From NCBI RefSeq assembly GCF_016623465.1, contig NZ_JAEDAJ010000008.1, forward strand, positions 1 through 64,000: 64,000 nt of DNA. Reading direction: 5' to 3'. The DNA is from Brachybacterium halotolerans. GTDB lineage: Bacteria > Actinomycetota > Actinomycetes > Actinomycetales > Dermabacteraceae. Of this stretch, positions 53,060 to 61,113 are shown piece by piece (the first letter of the stretch is position 1; every line of letters begins with the position of its first letter). The notes below the pieces were generated by a model, which ran no database searches, was not told where the DNA came from, and was given only the letters and a program-made list of their open reading frames with translations. The position numbers and the translations under genes are program-made.

Positions 53060-54349
53060 GTGAGGCGCGGGGCGCGCCGGGAGGTCACGATCGACCGGCC
53101 GCGGCTGAGCATCTGGCACGTGCTGGACCGCGTGCGCATCCGCCTGATCGACATCCAGGTCTGGGACGTCGCCGGGACCATGACCTTCTACATGCTGCTC
53201 TCGGTGCTGCCGGCGGCGATCGCGATGATCTCCATGGTCTCCATGCTGGGCATCCAGGAGCGCACGGTCGACACCCTCGGCGACCTGGTCACCGAGGTGT
53301 TCCCGAGCGTCGATCCGAACCCCTACGAGCGCGCCCTGCTGGCGCTGTCCACGACGCGCGGCGGCGTGCTGGGACTGATCCTGGGCACGCTGGGCGCGCT
53401 GCTCTCGGCCTCCAACGGGATGGCCGCCTTCCATCGCGCCCTCCACCACGTCTACGACACCCGCGAGGGCCGGCCGTTCCTGTGGTTCCGCACGATCGTG
53501 TTCGGCGAGACCGTCCTGGCCGTGGTGATGGTGCTGATGATCGCGGGCGTGGTCACCGTGGGCGGCGAGGCCACCCAGCGCGTCGGCGAGTTCGTGGGCA
53601 TCCCGCGCATCGCCTTCGACGTCTGGAACGTCGTGAAGTGGCCGATCCTGCTGGCGATCCTCATCGTCGCGATCTCGCTGGCCTACTACCTGTTCCCCAA
53701 CGTGAAGCTCCCGCGGTACCGGGTGATGACGGTCGGCTCGACCCTCGCGGTGCTGCTCCTGTTCGGCGCCGCCCAGCTGCTGGGACGGCTCACCGGGGAG
53801 CTCACCCGGATCTCCGACCTGCTGCCCGCGCTGAACGGCGCGATCGGGATCCTGCTGCTGCTGTGGCTGGCGAACATCGTGATCGTCGCCGGCGCCGCCC
53901 TGGACGCCGAGCTGCTGCGCGCCCGCCAGATCGCCTCCGGGCTGCCGGCCTGGCACCATCTGGCGCTGGAGACCCACGCCTCCCACTCCCTCGAGTTCCT
54001 CGCCGGGGTCGCGGACCGCAACGAGGAGGTGGGACGGCAGGTCAGCGAGTCCGCGAACAGCGGGGAGCCGCTGCACGCGCCCCGCAGCCTCGCGATCGTG
54101 GACGCCCGCAGCCCCTTCGCGATCAACCCTCCCCGCCGCAGCGCCGTGCACACGGGGCCCGAGCAGCCCGTGCCCGTGATCGCGCGCCCGGCGGCACTCG
54201 CGCCGACGCCCGCCGAGCACACGCCGACGCGCCCGAGCGCACCGTCCGCATCCGACGGCGCATCCACGACCGCATCCACGACCGCACCCGCACCCGCATC
54301 CGCATCCGAGCCCGCTTCCCCCGCCGATCCCCCAGGAGACCGTCCGTGA
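53060..54349 (+). CDS. YihY/UPF0761 (BrkB-type) membrane protein
   Basis: 429 residues with six membrane helices, of the YihY family: FYMLLSVLPAAIAMISMVS, LLSASNGMAAFHRALHHVYD, and ISLAYYLFPNVKLPRYRVM. The last 90 residues are disordered and Pro/Ala/Ser/Thr-rich. The older name RNase BN is wrong for this family. A GTG at 53060 opens it, and its stop overlaps the def start. Function in envelope integrity is suggested for the family but not shown. Confidence 0.88.
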   Translation: MRRGARREVTIDRPRLSIWHVLDRVRIRLIDIQVWDVAGTMTFYMLLSVLPAAIAMISMVSMLGIQERTVDTLGDLVTEVFPSVDPNPYERALLALSTTRGGVLGLILGTLGALLSASNGMAAFHRALHHVYDTREGRPFLWFRTIVFGETVLAVVMVLMIAGVVTVGGEATQRVGEFVGIPRIAFDVWNVVKWPILLAILIVAISLAYYLFPNVKLPRYRVMTVGSTLAVLLLFGAAQLLGRLTGELTRISDLLPALNGAIGILLLLWLANIVIVAGAALDAELLRARQIASGLPAWHHLALETHASHSLEFLAGVADRNEEVGRQVSESANSGEPLHAPRSLAIVDARSPFAINPPRRSAVHTGPEQPVPVIARPAALAPTPAEHTPTRPSAPSASDGASTTASTTAPAPASASEPASPADPPGDRP

Positions 54350-54912
54350 CCGTCCGCCCCATCACGATCCTCGGCCATCGCGCCCTCGAGCGACCCACCC
54401 GTCGGGTCCGCGAGGTCACCGAGGACATCCGCACCCTGGTCGCCGACATGTTCGAGACCAACGACGCGGCCGACGGCGCGGGGCTCGCCGCGACCCAGGT
54501 CGGAGCGCGGTGGCGGATCTTCGTCTACTCGTGCGAGGACGGCGCGGGCGTCGAGCGCCGAGGCATGGTCATCAACCCGCGCCTCGAGCGCTTCGGGAAG
54601 CTGGTGCTGGACGAGGAGTCCATCGAGGGCTGCCTGTCCGTCCCCGGACTGGGCTGGCCGACGGCCCGCTTCACGGGCGCCCGCGTCACCGGCATCGACC
54701 TCGAGGGCGAGCCCGTGGAGGTGGGCGACGAGGGCGGCGTCCTCGCCCGCTGCCTCCAGCACGAGACCGACCACCTCGACGGCACGCTCTATCTCGACCG
54801 CCTCTCCCCCGCCGCTCGCCGGGAGGCGCTCGACGCCGTCACCGCGCGCGGCTGGCGCGCCCGCGGCCTGCTGACGTGGGATCCGCGACAGCTCGCGGCC
54901 GACGAGGTCTGA
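54346..54912 (+). CDS. def: Peptide deformylase
   Basis: 188 residues. All three active-site motifs are present: DGAGLAATQVG (motif 1), EGCLSVPG (motif 2, zinc/iron Cys) and QHETDHLDG (motif 3). It removes the formyl group from nascent N-terminal methionine. GTG start overlaps the yihY-type stop (GTGA) and has CAGGAG upstream. Long C-terminus with WRARGLLTWDPRQ is as in actinobacterial type I enzymes. Confidence 0.95.
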   Translation: MTVRPITILGHRALERPTRRVREVTEDIRTLVADMFETNDAADGAGLAATQVGARWRIFVYSCEDGAGVERRGMVINPRLERFGKLVLDEESIEGCLSVPGLGWPTARFTGARVTGIDLEGEPVEVGDEGGVLARCLQHETDHLDGTLYLDRLSPAARREALDAVTARGWRARGLLTWDPRQLAADEV

Positions 54913-54938
54913 TCCCCTCGGGGCACCGGTCCGCTGAG

Positions 54939-54944
54939 TATCCT
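54939..54944 (+). promoter_or_regulatory. -10 element of predicted leaderless promoter (Rieske gene)
   Basis: TATCCT with seven bases to the ATG at 54952. Confidence 0.5.
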
Positions 54945-54951
54945 GGCGGGC

Positions 54952-55389
54952 ATGGATCGCCGCCCCTGCCTCTCCCGCCGCCGCGCCCTGGGCGCGCTCG
55001 CCCTCGGCACCTCCGCCACGGCCGGCCTCGCCGCGTGCGGGCCGGACGACGAGGGCTTCGGCAACGCGGACCCCGTGCAGGCCTCCGACGATGCGGTCGC
55101 GCTCTCGGAGATCCCCGAGAATGCGACCACGCTCGTGAACTTCGGGGGCCAGGAGCCCTACGTCGCGATCGTGCGCGGCTCCGGCGGCGACGTCACGGCC
55201 CTGTCCGGCTACTGCACCCATCAGGGCTGCGCGCTGGCCGTCGGTCACGACGGCGCCGAGCTCGACTGCCCCTGCCACGGGTCGCGCTTCGACGCGTCCT
55301 CCGGCGACGTGCTGCGCGGTCCCGCCGCCGATCCGCTGCCGGAGGTCACCGTGGAGGTCGACGGCGACACCCTCAAGCGCGTCCGCTGA
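54952..55389 (+). CDS. Small Rieske [2Fe-2S] lipoprotein
   Basis: 145 residues. The N-terminus joins a twin-arginine-like start (SRRRALGALALG) and a lipobox (TAGLAAC, Cys29), so it is probably a membrane-anchored lipoprotein exported folded. The Rieske ligands are CTHQGC and CPCHGSRFD. This resembles the electron-carrier Rieske proteins that are not part of a bc1 complex. Its redox partner is unknown. Five bases separate it from trmB. Confidence 0.9.
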   Translation: MDRRPCLSRRRALGALALGTSATAGLAACGPDDEGFGNADPVQASDDAVALSEIPENATTLVNFGGQEPYVAIVRGSGGDVTALSGYCTHQGCALAVGHDGAELDCPCHGSRFDASSGDVLRGPAADPLPEVTVEVDGDTLKRVR

Positions 55390-55394
55390 GCGCG

Positions 55395-56249
55395 ATGGTG
55401 CCCCAGAACCCACCGTCGGACCGTCCGCGCCGCGACGTCGTCTCCTTCGTGCGCCGCGGGACGCGGCTCTCCCGCAGCCGGCAGGAGGCCTGGGACCGGC
55501 TCGCCGGCGACTTCGTGCTGGACGTGCCCCGCGGTGAGCGCGACACGGTCCCCGATCCCGACACGAGCCTCGATCTCCGCGAGGTCTTCGGCCGCGACCG
55601 GGCCAGGACCGCCCCGCTCGTCGTCGAGATCGGCAGCGGCCAGGGCGAGAACATCGCCGCGGCGGCCGCCGTGCACCCCGAGCGCGACCACCTGGCGTTC
55701 GAGGTCTACCTGCCCGGCATCGCGCAGTCCCTGGACCGCATCGAGCGCGCGGGCTCGCCGAGGAACGTGCGCCTCGTCCCTCTCGACGCGCTGCACTCCC
55801 TGCCCACGCTGCTGCCCGCCGGGTCGATCGGGGAGCTCTGGATCTTCTTCCCCGATCCCTGGCACAAGTCCCGCCACCACAAGCGACGCCTGGTGAACCC
55901 TCCCCTGCTGGACGCCGTGCTGCCCCTGATGGCCGAGGGCGGCGTGCTGCGCCTGGCCACGGACTGGGCCGAGTACGCCGTGCACATGCGCACGGTCCTG
56001 GACGCGGACCCGCGCCTGGACTCCCTGCACCCGGGCGGCCCGCGGCCCGCCGGAGAGCCCAGCGACCCCGTGCCCGAGGAGACTCCGGACCGCGGCTGGG
56101 CGCCGCGATTCGAGGGCCGCGTGCGCACGAGCTTCGAACGCAAGGCGCTCGACGCGGGACGCCTGGTCTGGGATCTCGCCTACGGGGTCCGCGGATCGCG
56201 CCCGGAGCCGGGCTACTCTGACCCGGAAGCGCCCGCGTCGGGCGCCTGA
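55395..56249 (+). CDS. trmB: tRNA (guanine-N7-)-methyltransferase TrmB
   Basis: 284 residues. SAM-binding motif VEIGSGQGENIAAAA, ELWIFFPDPWHKSRHHKRRL (the PDPW...K..H.KRR signature of TrmB), and a final TSFERKAL. It methylates G46 in tRNA. The N-terminal 50 residues and the region HPGGPRPAGEPSDPVPEE are longer than in E. coli. Probably transcribed with the Rieske gene. Confidence 0.94.
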   Translation: MVPQNPPSDRPRRDVVSFVRRGTRLSRSRQEAWDRLAGDFVLDVPRGERDTVPDPDTSLDLREVFGRDRARTAPLVVEIGSGQGENIAAAAAVHPERDHLAFEVYLPGIAQSLDRIERAGSPRNVRLVPLDALHSLPTLLPAGSIGELWIFFPDPWHKSRHHKRRLVNPPLLDAVLPLMAEGGVLRLATDWAEYAVHMRTVLDADPRLDSLHPGGPRPAGEPSDPVPEETPDRGWAPRFEGRVRTSFERKALDAGRLVWDLAYGVRGSRPEPGYSDPEAPASGA

Positions 56250-56372
56250 GCCCGCACCGCGGACGCAGGACCGACTCCGTCGGCCCTCCCCGCATCCTTC
56301 GTCCCGCGCGCGCAGCGCGGGCCCGATCCCGCTCCCCCGCCGCCCGTCGGCCCGACCCCGGAGGACCTCCCC

Positions 56373-57413
56373 ATGAGCGAGCCCGACATCGACCTGCCCG
56401 GCGACTGGGAGCAGGACGGCGACACGCGCCCGCCCCGACGCCGCAGGCGACGCGCGCTGCTGATCATCCTGCTGATCCTGGTGGTGCTGATCGCCGCGGT
56501 CGGCATCATCGCGGGCCGCTACCTCGCCTCGCTCAACGGCTCCTACGAGAAGCGCACCACGGTGAGCATCGACCGCGGGGCGTCCGACGGCGACCGGCCG
56601 GAGGACGCCGGCGGGGAGAACATCCTGCTTCTGGGCTCGGACAAGCGCAATGCGGAGGATGCCGCCGCCGAGCACGTCTCGGGGCAGCGCTCGGACGTGA
56701 TGATGCTCGTGCACATCCCCGAGGACCACAGCGGCGCCTACGTCATGTCGTTCCCGCGCGACCTGTACGTGGACATCCCCGGCCACGGCAAGGACCGCAT
56801 CAACGCGGCGCTCGCCTTCGGCGGGGTGCCGCTCGCAGTGAGCACCGTCGAGGACTTCACGGGCACCCGCATCGATCATGCCGCCCTCATCGACTTCGAG
56901 GGCATCCAGGGTCTCGTCGATGCGCTCGGCGGGGTCGACGTGCAGGTCAGCCAGGACTTCACAGCCGACGGCACCACCTTCACCAAGGGCTCGATGCACA
57001 TGGACGGCGCGACCGCCCTGACCTTCGTGCGCCAGCGCAAGGCGTTCGCCGACGGCGACTTCCAGCGCAACCGCAACCAGCAGGCACTGCTGCAGGGGAT
57101 CGTCTCCGAGCTGCTGAGCCGGGACACGCTGTCGAGCCCCTCGAGGATCTCCGAGACCGTGAAGGTGATCTCCCCGTACCTCACCACGGACGACGACCTC
57201 ACCGGCAGCGCCCTGGTGAGCCTGGGGCTCTCCATGCGCGGCATCCGCGGCGACGACATCCACTACCTGGGCGTGCCCCACGGAGATCCCTACACCACCT
57301 CGGGCGGCGCGAGCGTCGTGGCCACCGAGGACGAGGACACCAAGGCCCTGCGCACCGCATTGAAGGACGACACCATGGACGAGTACTTCGCCGCGCACGA
57401 GGGCGAGTACTAG
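56373..57413 (+). CDS. LytR-CpsA-Psr (LCP) family cell-wall glycopolymer ligase
   Basis: 346 residues. One N-terminal membrane helix (about 32-52 after RRRRRALL) and an extracellular LCP domain with ENILLLGSDKRNAED, MLVHIPEDHSGAYVMSFPRDLYVDI, and RINAALAFGG, where the Arg and Asp residues hold the pyrophosphate of the lipid-linked donor. LCP proteins attach teichoic acid-like or other polymers to peptidoglycan. GAGGAC upstream of the ATG. No polymer-biosynthesis genes are adjacent. Confidence 0.93.
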   Translation: MSEPDIDLPGDWEQDGDTRPPRRRRRRALLIILLILVVLIAAVGIIAGRYLASLNGSYEKRTTVSIDRGASDGDRPEDAGGENILLLGSDKRNAEDAAAEHVSGQRSDVMMLVHIPEDHSGAYVMSFPRDLYVDIPGHGKDRINAALAFGGVPLAVSTVEDFTGTRIDHAALIDFEGIQGLVDALGGVDVQVSQDFTADGTTFTKGSMHMDGATALTFVRQRKAFADGDFQRNRNQQALLQGIVSELLSRDTLSSPSRISETVKVISPYLTTDDDLTGSALVSLGLSMRGIRGDDIHYLGVPHGDPYTTSGGASVVATEDEDTKALRTALKDDTMDEYFAAHEGEY

Positions 57414-57492
57414 GAGCGGGCCGAGCACCGAGGTCGCGCAGGTACCATCGGACCGTCCCCGACACCGACCCCACACCGAGCAGGAGGCTCAC

Positions 57493-57858
57493 GTGCCCAA
57501 CCCATTGGTGAAGATCGCGATGACCGGTGCCTCGATCGCCGCCGGCATCGTCGGCCAGAAGGTGATCACCGCGGTGTGGAACGCCGTCGTCGACGACGAC
57601 GCCCCCACGAACAAGAACATCAAGCGCTCCGCCAAGGAGACGAAGGCCGCCCGCAAGGAGGCCAAGAAGTCCGGTGCCTCCAAGCAGGAGGTCAAGGCCA
57701 TCACGGACCCCGAGAACGAGCGTCCCGCCTGGCAGATCATCGTGTGGACCCTGCTCACGGGAGTGGTCCTGCAGGCGATCCGTCAGGCCGCCCGCAACGG
57801 CACCGAGGTGGGGGCGCGCAAGATCACCGAGCGCCGCCCGCGCGCGAACCGCGGCTGA
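57493..57858 (+). CDS. DUF4235 small membrane protein
   Basis: 121 residues. A first weak hydrophobic helix (VKIAMTGASIAAGIVGQKVI), a Lys/Ala-rich cytoplasmic stretch (AKETKAARKEAKKSGASKQE) and a second helix (WQIIVWTLLTGVVLQAIRQAA). This is the DUF4235 arrangement, an actinobacterial family of unknown role. GTG start at 57493 with AGGAGG upstream. A strong terminator follows 47 bases after the stop. Confidence 0.88.
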   Translation: MPNPLVKIAMTGASIAAGIVGQKVITAVWNAVVDDDAPTNKNIKRSAKETKAARKEAKKSGASKQEVKAITDPENERPAWQIIVWTLLTGVVLQAIRQAARNGTEVGARKITERRPRANRG

Positions 57859-57904
57859 TCTCCCCCGCGACGTCAGCCGCCGCGGCCCGAGCAGCCGCGA
57901 CATG

Positions 57905-57945
57905 CAGAACGGGGCCCCGACCGGATCGGTCGGGGCCCCGTTCTG
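57905..57945. terminator. Strong bidirectional terminator between DUF4235 and phoU genes
   Basis: Perfect 18-bp inverted repeat (CAGAACGGGGCCCCGACC and its complement), loop GGATC, between convergent genes, followed by TGTGT. Confidence 0.82.
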
Positions 57946-57972
57946 TGTGCTGTGCGCCGCGTCGGCGCGCTC

Positions 57973-58647
57973 TCACTCCTCGTCAGGATCCCCCAGGGCG
58001 CCGCGCGAGTCGAGGGTGTCGCCGGTGACCAGGAAGCCCACGCGCCGCACGAGCGAGACGGCGTGGTCGCCGATGCGCTCGTAGTAGCGGGCGAGCAGGG
58101 TCAGGTTCATGACCTCGGCGCTCGAGTAGTCGTCGTTGCGGGCGATCGAGCGGTAGATCTCGGACTGCAGGGAGTCGAGCTCGTCATCGTCCTTCTCGAC
58201 CTGCGCGGCCAGGGCCAGATCGTTGTCGCTGATGACCTTCGCGCTCGAGGTGACCGCGCCGAGGGCGAGCTCGCCCAGGCGCTGGAACTCCTCGCGATGG
58301 CGCTCGGGCACCCCCAGCTGCGGATGGCTGCGTCGCGCGACGATCGCGATGTGCGCGGCGAGGTCGCCCATGCGCTCGATGGTCGAGCTCATCCGGAGCC
58401 CCGCGACCAGCAGGCGCAGGTCGCTCGCGACCGGCCCCTGCCGCGCGAGCAGCTCGATCATCTTCTCGTCGATCTGCATCTGATCGTCGTCGATGTGCGA
58501 ATCGGCGGCGATCACCCGCTCCGCCAGGGCGAGATCCCCCTCGAGCAGCGCCGTCGAGGCGTCCACGAGCCCCGACCGGACCAGGTCGAGCATCTCGACC
58601 AGATCCTCGACCAGGTGTCGCAGGTCGCTCCTGTAGGCCTCGCGCAT
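57973..58647 (-). CDS. phoU: Phosphate-signalling protein PhoU
   Basis: 224 residues, two PhoU three-helix repeats. Each carries the metal-binding E/DxxxD pattern, seen as SSTIERMGDLAAHIA in the first and ARYYERIGDHAVSLV in the second. PhoU couples the phosphate transporter to the sensor kinase and keeps the Pho response off when phosphate is plentiful. It is divergent from senX3 with GTTCAC boxes between. The pst genes are not in the window. Confidence 0.95.
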   Translation of the reverse strand: MREAYRSDLRHLVEDLVEMLDLVRSGLVDASTALLEGDLALAERVIAADSHIDDDQMQIDEKMIELLARQGPVASDLRLLVAGLRMSSTIERMGDLAAHIAIVARRSHPQLGVPERHREEFQRLGELALGAVTSSAKVISDNDLALAAQVEKDDDELDSLQSEIYRSIARNDDYSSAEVMNLTLLARYYERIGDHAVSLVRRVGFLVTGDTLDSRGALGDPDEE

Positions 58648-58774
58648 GTGCCCCTCTTCTCCTCATGGCCGTGGTGGCCGTCATCCCCGTCGTGGCCGTC
58701 CGGCCGTCGCGGCCGTCCCGGCGATCGTGCCGACGGGACGCGTGCGTGCTGACGTCCGATGGTCGCAACCCTAT

Positions 58775-58860
58775 GTGAACGCGAGGGCACGGCTTCGTGA
58801 ACTCCTGCCGACCCGCCCGCCCCGACTCCGCCGACGGTGATTCAGCGCCGTTCACCTGCC
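58775..58860. promoter_or_regulatory. Candidate PHO-box region between phoU and senX3
   Basis: GTTCAC occurs three times in about 85 bases: on the minus strand at 58802-58797 and 58780-58775, exactly 22 bases (two 11-base units) apart, and on the plus strand as GTTCACCTGCC at 58850-58860. The 11-base phased GTTCAC unit is the PhoP/RegX3 direct-repeat pattern in actinobacteria. Confidence 0.5.
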
Positions 58861-58862
58861 TC

Positions 58863-58868
58863 TACGAT
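58863..58868 (+). promoter_or_regulatory. -10 element of predicted leaderless promoter (senX3)
   Basis: TACGAT with six bases to the GTG at 58875, directly after the third GTTCAC box. Confidence 0.45.
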
Positions 58869-58874
58869 GGGGGC

Positions 58875-60065
58875 GTGCCTGCGTCCGTCCTCCTCGTCCT
58901 CGCCGGGGCCATCGGCCTCGTGATCGGCTGTGCGGCGACGCTGTCGCTCGTGCGCCAGGACCGGCCCGCGCAGACCCCCTCGCCCGCGGGGACGGCCGTC
59001 GTCCCCCAGTCCGCCTCCGAGGTCCTCGCGATCCTCTCCACGGCCTACGTGGTGCTCGATGCGGGCGGCGACGTGCTGCGCGTCTCGCCCCTGGCGTACT
59101 CCTACGGGATCGTGCGCGCGAGCAGCGGCGACTACCCGCGCCTGGCGAACCAGGAGCTGGTCGAGCTCGCGGCCGACGTCGCCCGCAACGGCGGCTATCG
59201 CGACGAGCGCCTGACGATCCGCCGGCAGGGCCCGGAGGACTCCGAGTCCGTGATCGACGTGCGGCTCGGGACCCTCGGCTCCCACGGCGTGCTGCTGCTC
59301 GCCGAGGACCGCACCCGCGCGGTGCGCGTCGAGGAGACCCGTCGCGACTTCGTCGCCAACGTCTCCCACGAGCTGAAGACGCCCGTCGGCGCGATCACCC
59401 TGCTGGCCGAGACGATGGAGGACGCGGCCGACGACCCCGAGGCCGTGCGCCGCTTCGCCCAGCGCATGCAGACCGAGTCCCAGCGCCTCTCCCATCTCGT
59501 GCAGGAGATCATCGAGCTCTCGCGCGTCCAGGGCGCCTCGGCACTGCCCGACGCGAGCCCCGTGGACGTGGACGACGTGGTCGAGGAGGCGCTCAGCGCC
59601 AACCGCAACCTCGCTCTCGGCTCGGACATCGAGCTGAGCGGCGGCGCGTCCTCCGGCCTGCAGGTCTACGGCTCCACGACGATGCTCACCACGGCGCTGT
59701 CGAACCTGATCTCCAACGCGATCGCCTACTCGCCCGAGGGGACCCGCGTGGGCGTCTCGGTGCGCCGCGACAGCGGCATGGTCGAGATCGCCGTGAAGGA
59801 CCAGGGCATCGGCATCTCCAAGGAGGACCTCGAGAGGGTGTTCGAGCGCTTCTTCCGCGTGGACCGCGCCCGCTCCCGCTCCACGGGCGGCACGGGTCTG
59901 GGCCTCGCGATCGTCAAGCACATCGCCACCGACCACGGAGGCGAGGTCACCGCCTGGTCGATGGAGGGCCAGGGGTCCACCTTCGTGCTGCGCATCCCCG
60001 AGATGGGACGCACCGACGCGGTCACGGTGGGCCAGGGCGGCAGACCTGCGGCGGAGGAGTCCTGA
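58875..60065 (+). CDS. senX3: Sensor histidine kinase SenX3 (phosphate response)
   Basis: 396 residues. One N-terminal membrane segment (VLLVLAGAIGLVIGCAATLSL), a PAS-like domain (about 55-150), HisKA with RRDFVANVSHELKTPVGAI holding the phosphoacceptor His, then the HATPase (NLISNAIAYSPEGT, VKDQGIGISKED, STGGTGLGLAIVKH). The single-helix-plus-PAS layout and the neighbours phoU and regX3 match SenX3. The GTG at 58875 puts the hydrophobic segment at the very N-terminus; an upstream ATG at 58797 would overlap the GTTCAC boxes. Confidence 0.93.
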   Translation: MPASVLLVLAGAIGLVIGCAATLSLVRQDRPAQTPSPAGTAVVPQSASEVLAILSTAYVVLDAGGDVLRVSPLAYSYGIVRASSGDYPRLANQELVELAADVARNGGYRDERLTIRRQGPEDSESVIDVRLGTLGSHGVLLLAEDRTRAVRVEETRRDFVANVSHELKTPVGAITLLAETMEDAADDPEAVRRFAQRMQTESQRLSHLVQEIIELSRVQGASALPDASPVDVDDVVEEALSANRNLALGSDIELSGGASSGLQVYGSTTMLTTALSNLISNAIAYSPEGTRVGVSVRRDSGMVEIAVKDQGIGISKEDLERVFERFFRVDRARSRSTGGTGLGLAIVKHIATDHGGEVTAWSMEGQGSTFVLRIPEMGRTDAVTVGQGGRPAAEES

Positions 60066-60162
60066 TCCTCCACGCCGCTCCCGACGTCGTCGGCCCCGCC
60101 GGCGCGTCAGCCTCTGTATCATCCATCCAGCGCGGCGCCGCCGCACGAGAGAGAGGACGCCG

Positions 60163-60855
60163 ATGACGCGGATCCTGATCGTCGAGGACGAGGAGTCGTT
60201 CTCCGACCCCCTCGCCTACTCCCTGCGCAAGGAGGGGTACGAGGTCGCCGTCGCCGGCACCGGCAACGAGGCGCTGCGGATCTTCTCGACCCACGGCGCG
60301 GACCTCGTCCTGCTCGACCTCATGCTCCCCGGCATCGGCGGCACCGAGGTGTGCCGCGAGATCCGCCGCACCTCGAGCGTCCCGGTCATCATGCTCACCG
60401 CCAAGGACGACGAGTTCGACAAGGTCCTCGGGCTCGAGCTCGGGGCCGACGACTACGTCACCAAGCCCTACTCCTCGCGCGAGCTGCTGGCCCGCATCAA
60501 GGCGGTGCTGCGCCGCGGCCAGGACACCGGAGAGGACGAGGAGGACGTGACCCTGCGCGCGGGCGGCATCGAGATGGATGTCGAGCGCCACGTGGTGACG
60601 GTGCGCGGCGAGGACGTCTCCCTGCCCCTCAAGGAGTTCGAGCTGCTCGAGCTGCTGCTGCGCAACGTGGACCGCGTGCTCACCCGCGGTCAGCTCATCG
60701 ACCGGGTGTGGGGCGCGAACTACGTGGGCGACACGAAGACCCTCGACGTCCACGTGAAGCGCCTGCGCGCGAAGATCGAGCCCGACCCGAAGAACCCCGT
60801 CCACCTGGTGACGGTGCGCGGCCTCGGCTACAAGTTCGAGGCCCTCGAGCGCTGA
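60163..60855 (+). CDS. regX3: Response regulator RegX3 (phosphate response)
   Basis: 230 residues. The OmpR-type receiver has EDEESF for the acidic pair, the phospho-Asp in LVLLDLMLPGIGG and KPYSSREL; the winged helix ends in GLGYKFEAL. RegX3 activates high-affinity phosphate uptake and phosphatase genes when phosphate is low. GAGAGAGGA precedes the ATG; TATCAT about 45 bases upstream may be a separate -10 element. The 97-base gap to senX3 is long for an operon. Confidence 0.94.
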   Translation: MTRILIVEDEESFSDPLAYSLRKEGYEVAVAGTGNEALRIFSTHGADLVLLDLMLPGIGGTEVCREIRRTSSVPVIMLTAKDDEFDKVLGLELGADDYVTKPYSSRELLARIKAVLRRGQDTGEDEEDVTLRAGGIEMDVERHVVTVRGEDVSLPLKEFELLELLLRNVDRVLTRGQLIDRVWGANYVGDTKTLDVHVKRLRAKIEPDPKNPVHLVTVRGLGYKFEALER

Positions 60856-60924
60856 GTGCCGGAGGGTCGAGTCCCGGAGCGCCCGGCTCCGAGAGGCTCA
60901 GCCCGTCTCCCCCGCATACGGATC

Positions 60925-61013
60925 GGGGGGGCCCCCCCCCCGGGGGGGCCCCCCCCGGGGGGGGGGGGGGGCCGGGCCCGCGGGGGGGGGGGGGGGGGGG
61001 GGGGGGCCCCCCC
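60925..61013. other. G/C homopolymer block, suspected sequence artefact
   Basis: Between regX3 and the phosphatase gene the sequence becomes almost only runs of G or C, the longest about 25 G in a row near 60982-61006. No gene is here; see the finding. The true sequence is probably a terminator that could not be read through. Confidence 0.7.
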
Positions 61014-61076
61014 TGGTGGCGGGGGTGGCACCCAACATCCGGGGTTTGGGGGCCCCCCACGCTCATATCGTCGTGT

Positions 61077-61104
61077 CCGCGCGGGCATCGTCGTGCCCGC
61101 GCGG
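61077..61104 (-). terminator. Intrinsic terminator after the PhoX-like phosphatase gene
   Basis: Perfect 11-bp inverted repeat (CCGCGCGGGCA and its complement), loop TCGTCG, ten bases beyond the stop at 61114. Confidence 0.75.
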
Positions 61105-61113
61105 TCTCAGGCG

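Noticed and set aside
53060..54349. Ribonuclease BN
   Set aside because: The old name came from a mix-up; the protein is a six-helix YihY-type membrane protein without nuclease motifs.
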